DNA of 64,000 nucleotides, taken from positions 1-64,000 of the forward strand of contig CALBDS010000002.1 in NCBI GenBank assembly GCA_937927415.1, written 5' to 3'. This document shows, piece after piece, positions 61,491 to 64,000 of this stretch. A model generated the notes under the pieces. It searched no databases, was not told where the DNA came from, and was given only the letters and a program-made list of their open reading frames with translations. This DNA is from an uncultured Rhodospirillaceae bacterium (lineage in GTDB: Bacteria > Pseudomonadota > Alphaproteobacteria > Azospirillales > Azospirillaceae). The position numbers and the translations under genes are program-made. Position 1 is the first letter of the stretch, and the number at the start of each line of letters is the position of its first letter.

Positions 61491-61537
61491 GGGACGCTCC
61501 TGGGTAGATGGGCGGTTTCTGGAAAGGCTGGAGGGCG

Positions 61538-61954
61538 TCAGCTGCTGCTCCAAGGATTGAGCAGCGGAACGCCCATCGGTTCGAAATCACGCACGTTCCG
61601 GGTCACGACGGTCAAGCGATGAACCAGCGCGGTGGCCGCGATCAGGCTGTCGCCCTGTGGCCGAGGATCAGGAACGTGGAGCGTCGCGCAACGCTGCGCC
61701 ACTTCTGCATCGACCGGCAGTATGCGGCTTTTGAAGGCCGGCATCACCTGGGTGTCGATCCAGTTGCGCAGCACCGCCCCTTGCGCGGTGTCCCTGCGGC
61801 CGACTTGGCCGGCACCCAACTCGATCTCGAACAGGGTGATGGCGGAGATGAACAGGTCGGCCAGCGGCACGCCGCCCGCCCAGGCAAGAAGGCCGGGGTT
61901 GGCCCGCGCCGGCCGCCGCAGTTCAGAAATGGCATTGGTATCGAGAAGGAACAT
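61538..61954 (-). CDS. vapC: VapC-family PIN-domain toxin
   Basis: A 138-residue PIN ribonuclease. The metal-binding acidic residues are visible: Asp5 (FLLDTNAISEL) with a Glu at 11, an internal Glu (ITLFEIELGAG), the D of PQGDSLIAATALVHRL, and the late Asp in TRNVRDFE. VapC toxins cut tRNA or rRNA when the antitoxin is lost. The ATG overlaps the antitoxin stop as ATGA, the usual coupling. The pair may stabilise the island. Confidence 0.9.
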   Translation of the reverse strand: MFLLDTNAISELRRPARANPGLLAWAGGVPLADLFISAITLFEIELGAGQVGRRDTAQGAVLRNWIDTQVMPAFKSRILPVDAEVAQRCATLHVPDPRPQGDSLIAATALVHRLTVVTRNVRDFEPMGVPLLNPWSSS

Positions 61955-62211
61955 CAGTCCAGCTCCGCCGGCCGAGCAATGTTGCCGATCCGCGGCGGCT
62001 CGAAGTCGAAATCGGCCTCGGCGTCGTCCTGGCGCAGCATCTCGACAATGGAGCCACCCTGTTCGCCCGACAATCGCTGATAGGTGTCGTAGCGCAGAAG
62101 CACGAAGGCCGGTTCGCCGCGATCGGTGACGATCACCGGGCCATTCTCGGCCGCTCGCTTTGCTTCGCTTGGATTCTGATTGAACTCTCTGCTGGACATC
62201 ATTCGGCCCAT
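61954..62211 (-). CDS. Phd/YefM-type antitoxin
   Basis: An 85-residue antitoxin that neutralises VapC and represses the operon. It begins MGRMMSSREFNQNPSEAKRA, the Phd DNA-binding N-terminus, with GPVIVTDRGEPAFVLLRYDT, and a C-terminal toxin-binding tail FDFEPPRIGNIARPAELD. ATG 62211 is chosen because GGAG lies 8 bases upstream; ATG 62229 would add six residues but has no such site. It is cotranscribed with vapC. Confidence 0.9.
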   Translation of the reverse strand: MGRMMSSREFNQNPSEAKRAAENGPVIVTDRGEPAFVLLRYDTYQRLSGEQGGSIVEMLRQDDAEADFDFEPPRIGNIARPAELD

Positions 62212-62239
62212 GCTATGCACTCCAGTCATTGTGATGATG

Positions 62240-62294
62240 CTACAATACTACATTAAAGCGAGGCCGCCACAGAAAATGTAGTCACAAGCCTACA
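62240..62294. promoter_or_regulatory. Candidate antitoxin operator
   Basis: CTACA occurs at 62240, 62248 and 62290 and its complement TGTAG at 62277. CTACATT (62248-62254) and AATGTAG (62275-62281) form an inverted repeat. The block is AT-rich and lies directly upstream of the antitoxin, where Phd dimers usually bind for autorepression. Confidence 0.45.
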
Positions 62295-62353
62295 AGGCGG
62301 GGGTAGCCTGACGATCAGGCGCCTGGCTGGTCAGCCCTGGCTGCCTCATATTC

Positions 62354-62383
62354 TGAGCTGGTCCCCATTGAGCGGACAGTTTG
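62354..62383. repeat. Left terminal inverted repeat of IS3 copy 2
   Basis: 30 bases starting TGAGCTGGTCCCC; pairs with 63590-63619 with one mismatch. Confidence 0.92.
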
Positions 62384-62419
62384 GTAAGCTTGGTTCGCCC
62401 TGAACGAAGGACGAACGTT

Positions 62420-62704
62420 ATGGCTGGACAACGGAAGCGGTATTCAGCGGATTTTAAGGCTAAGGTTGCGCTTGAGGCGATCCGCGGCGAATTGACGATT
62501 GCGCAGCTGGTGGCGAGGCACGGGGTGCACCAGACACTGATCCATGGCTGGAAGAAGCAGGCGCTGGAGGGGTTGGCGGGTGTGTTTTCGGCCAAGACGG
62601 ATGTGCCGGCGCCGGATGCCGCTGTGGAGATCGAGAAACTGCACGCGAAGATCGGCGAGTTGGTGGTGGAACGGGATTTTTTGCGCAAGGCCTCCGGTCG
62701 ATGA
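62420..62704 (+). CDS. IS3 transposase orfA (helix-turn-helix)
   Basis: A 94-residue protein, MAGQRKRYSADFKAKVALEA from ATG 62420, with AAGGA upstream. The HTH is in RGELTIAQLVARHGVHQTLI and a zipper-like helix follows (AAVEIEKLHAKIGELVVERD). A frame extends upstream into the terminal repeat and is not used. The stop overlaps the orfB ATG. Confidence 0.95.
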   Translation: MAGQRKRYSADFKAKVALEAIRGELTIAQLVARHGVHQTLIHGWKKQALEGLAGVFSAKTDVPAPDAAVEIEKLHAKIGELVVERDFLRKASGR

Positions 62705-63558
62705 GCGCCGGCCGGAGGCGAGAAATGATCGACCGGAAACATCCTGCGCTGTCGGTGGTTCGGCAGTGCGCGCTGTTGTCGATCAGCCGATCGCATGTCT
62801 ACGGGGCGGTGCGGGGTGAAAGCGTGGAGCACCTCGAACTGATGCGCCTGATCGACGCGCAGTTCCTGGAAGCGCCGTGGTACGGCAGCCGGCAGATGAC
62901 ATGTGATCTGCGGCGCCAGGGCCACGCAGTCAATCGCAAACGGGTTCGCCGGCTGATGCTCAAGATGGGGCTGATGGCGGTTTATCAGAAGCCGAAGACC
63001 ACGGTTTCCAATCCCGAGCACAAAATCTGGCCGTATCTGCTGCGCGACATGACCATCGACCGCCCGGATCAGGTCTGGTGCACGGATATTATGTATATCC
63101 CGATGCGCAAGGGCTTCCTGTATCTGGTTGCGGTGATGGACTGGGCCTCGCGCAAAGTGCTGGCATGGCGGCTATCCAACACCATGGATACCGATTTCTG
63201 TCTCGAAGCGCTCCAGGAGGCGATGGCCCGTTACGGCATGCCGGAGATCTTCAATACCGATCAGGGCAGCCAGTTCACCAGCCCGCGGTTCACCAAGATC
63301 TTGACCGACGCCGGCATCCGGGTATCGATGGATGGGCGCGGCCGCTGGATGGACAATGTCTTCATCGAACGGCTGTGGCGGTCGCTAAAATACGAATGTG
63401 TGTACTTGAACTCCTTCGAGACCGGCAGCGAAGCACGCGCCGGGATCGAGCAATGGATCGATTACTATAACGCTGACCGGCCGCACTCTGCGCTCGGCGG
63501 CAGAACACCCGAGGAAGCCTACCGGCACCGACTGGATGATCAGAAATTGGCGGCATAG
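62701..63558 (+). CDS. IS3 transposase orfB (DDE integrase core)
   Basis: A 285-residue transposase with HTH_21-like MRLIDAQFLEAPWYGSRQMT and the complete rve catalytic core: Asp in QVWCTDIMYIPMRKGF, Asp in IFNTDQGSQFTSPRF and Glu in NVFIERLWRSLKYE. PHSALGGRTPEEAY is the usual end. It is intact and probably active, and may act on its own ends only, since copy 1 has different terminal repeats. Confidence 0.95.
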   Translation: MSAGRRREMIDRKHPALSVVRQCALLSISRSHVYGAVRGESVEHLELMRLIDAQFLEAPWYGSRQMTCDLRRQGHAVNRKRVRRLMLKMGLMAVYQKPKTTVSNPEHKIWPYLLRDMTIDRPDQVWCTDIMYIPMRKGFLYLVAVMDWASRKVLAWRLSNTMDTDFCLEALQEAMARYGMPEIFNTDQGSQFTSPRFTKILTDAGIRVSMDGRGRWMDNVFIERLWRSLKYECVYLNSFETGSEARAGIEQWIDYYNADRPHSALGGRTPEEAYRHRLDDQKLAA

Positions 63559-63589
63559 GACAAACCGGAACCAAGCTTATTGCCGCCGA

Positions 63590-63619
63590 CAAACTGTTCG
63601 CTCAATGGGGACCAGCTCA
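63590..63619. repeat. Right terminal inverted repeat of IS3 copy 2
   Basis: 30 bases ending GGACCAGCTCA; inverted match to 62354-62383. Confidence 0.92.
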
Positions 63620-63691
63620 CCCCATCATGGGCCGGCGCGTCGAAATTCAGGGGGGAAAGGGGTGAGGCTGACCGAGGGGCGGATATAAGAG

Positions 63692-64000
63692 CTACGCTTC
63701 GGGAAGAGTGAAGCCTTCCGGCTTCTCGCCCCGGCGCCACCGATCCCACATGCGGTCATAGGCGGCTTCCAGCTTGGCGGCGAAGCGGCCCATGTCGAAC
63801 AGGGAGGCGGTGCCGCGGGCGGCCCACAGCCGGGCCTGCAGGGCGGCCCGGGCCTGGGGGTTGAGGGCCAGCGCCTCGGCCATGGCCACATAGGCCCGCG
63901 GGGTCGGGCAGATCATCTCCTCCAGCCCCAAGGCGGTTAGCATGGAGGAGGCGATCCGGTTGGAAAAGCAGTTCCCCGCCAGTGTCACCAGCGGCAGCCC
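63692..64000 (-). CDS. SPINDLY-type O-GlcNAc transferase, C-terminal part (5' end outside window)
   Basis: The 102 visible residues begin LPLVTLAGNCFSNRIASSML and continue TALGLEEMICPTPRAYVAMA, then SLFDMGRFAAKLEAAYDRMW and a short tail, the usual end of GT41 enzymes (compare VLTILGDRHAARVSASILGG in the gene at 47221). The rest lies beyond the right edge. It shows that the glycan locus continues past the island. The stop is TAG at 63692-63694. Confidence 0.82.
   Translation of the reverse strand, partial: GLPLVTLAGNCFSNRIASSMLTALGLEEMICPTPRAYVAMAEALALNPQARAALQARLWAARGTASLFDMGRFAAKLEAAYDRMWDRWRRGEKPEGFTLPEA

Larger units (their letters stand above)
62354..63619 (+). mobile_element. IS3-family insertion sequence, copy 2 (apparently intact)
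   Basis: A 1266-bp element with 30-bp terminal inverted repeats at 62354-62383 and 63590-63619 (one mismatch), starting TGAGCTGG and ending CCAGCTCA. It carries orfA and a full-length orfB on the plus strand with ATGA overlap. No clear 3-5 base target duplication is seen. It lies 72 bases before the right-hand glycan gene and so marks the island's right limit. Confidence 0.95.

Noticed and set aside
1..64000. tRNA, rRNA or known riboswitch genes
   Set aside because: I scanned for tRNA-like cloverleaf and T-loop signatures and rRNA blocks by eye and saw none; a covariance-model search would be needed to exclude them.

Overview
The window is GC-rich, densely coded DNA with Shine-Dalgarno starts and many ATGA or TGATG overlaps. 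The gene content (TPR-fused glycosyltransferases, SPINDLY-type O-GlcNAc transferases, a fused CysNC, PseB, UDP-galactopyranose mutase, IS3/IS66 elements) suggests an alphaproteobacterium, most likely a Rhodospirillales relative of Magnetospirillum or Azospirillum. That placement is inference from gene style; there is no rRNA or tRNA gene to fix it. A parA-type gene with a DUF3102-like partner leaves open that this is a plasmid or chromid.

About 1-54 kb is one very large surface-glycan locus. It holds nucleotide-sugar supply (manC, gmhA, hldE, pseB, rfbC, an RmlD-like reductase, galE, glf) and activated-sulfate supply (cysD, cysNC). It also holds about fifteen glycosyltransferases or likely glycosyltransferases (GT2, GT4, GT9-like, GT41/SPINDLY, GT47/exostosin, WavE, GNT-I-like), methyltransferases, a hexapeptide acetyltransferase, two radical SAM proteins and a FabH-like/SDR pair. 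An unusual number of these enzymes carry TPR modules. The genes sit as many short, often divergent or convergent units rather than one long operon. The window starts inside one SPINDLY-type gene, ends inside another, and has a complete one at 47.2-49.0 kb.

Several parts of the locus stand out. At 6.1-11.4 kb a tight four-gene operon encodes a TPR protein, two diverged paralogues of an unassigned GT-A-like family and an orphan 177-residue protein. At 34.8-37.7 kb there is a cassette of acetyltransferase, radical SAM/SPASM protein, methyltransferase and a 98-residue protein, closed by a clear terminator. At 37.8-43.6 kb one gene encodes a 1924-residue protein made of roughly 65 copies of a 26-residue RTX-like repeat with a C-terminal region resembling type I secretion substrates. 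A ParA/DUF3102-like pair with its own palindromic site lies at 44.7-46.0 kb.

About 54.2-63.65 kb is an accessory island between two glycan genes. In order it holds an IS3-family element with a broken orfB, a winged-helix protein divergent from a KAP-type P-loop NTPase, a tyrosine recombinase translationally coupled to that NTPase, the tail of an IS66-like element that cuts off a WGR-domain gene, a small hypothetical gene, a Phd/VapC toxin-antitoxin pair and a second, intact IS3-family element. The recombinase carries two tandem core-binding domains, and a long interrupted palindrome lies in the NTPase promoter region. The glycan locus resumes at the right edge.
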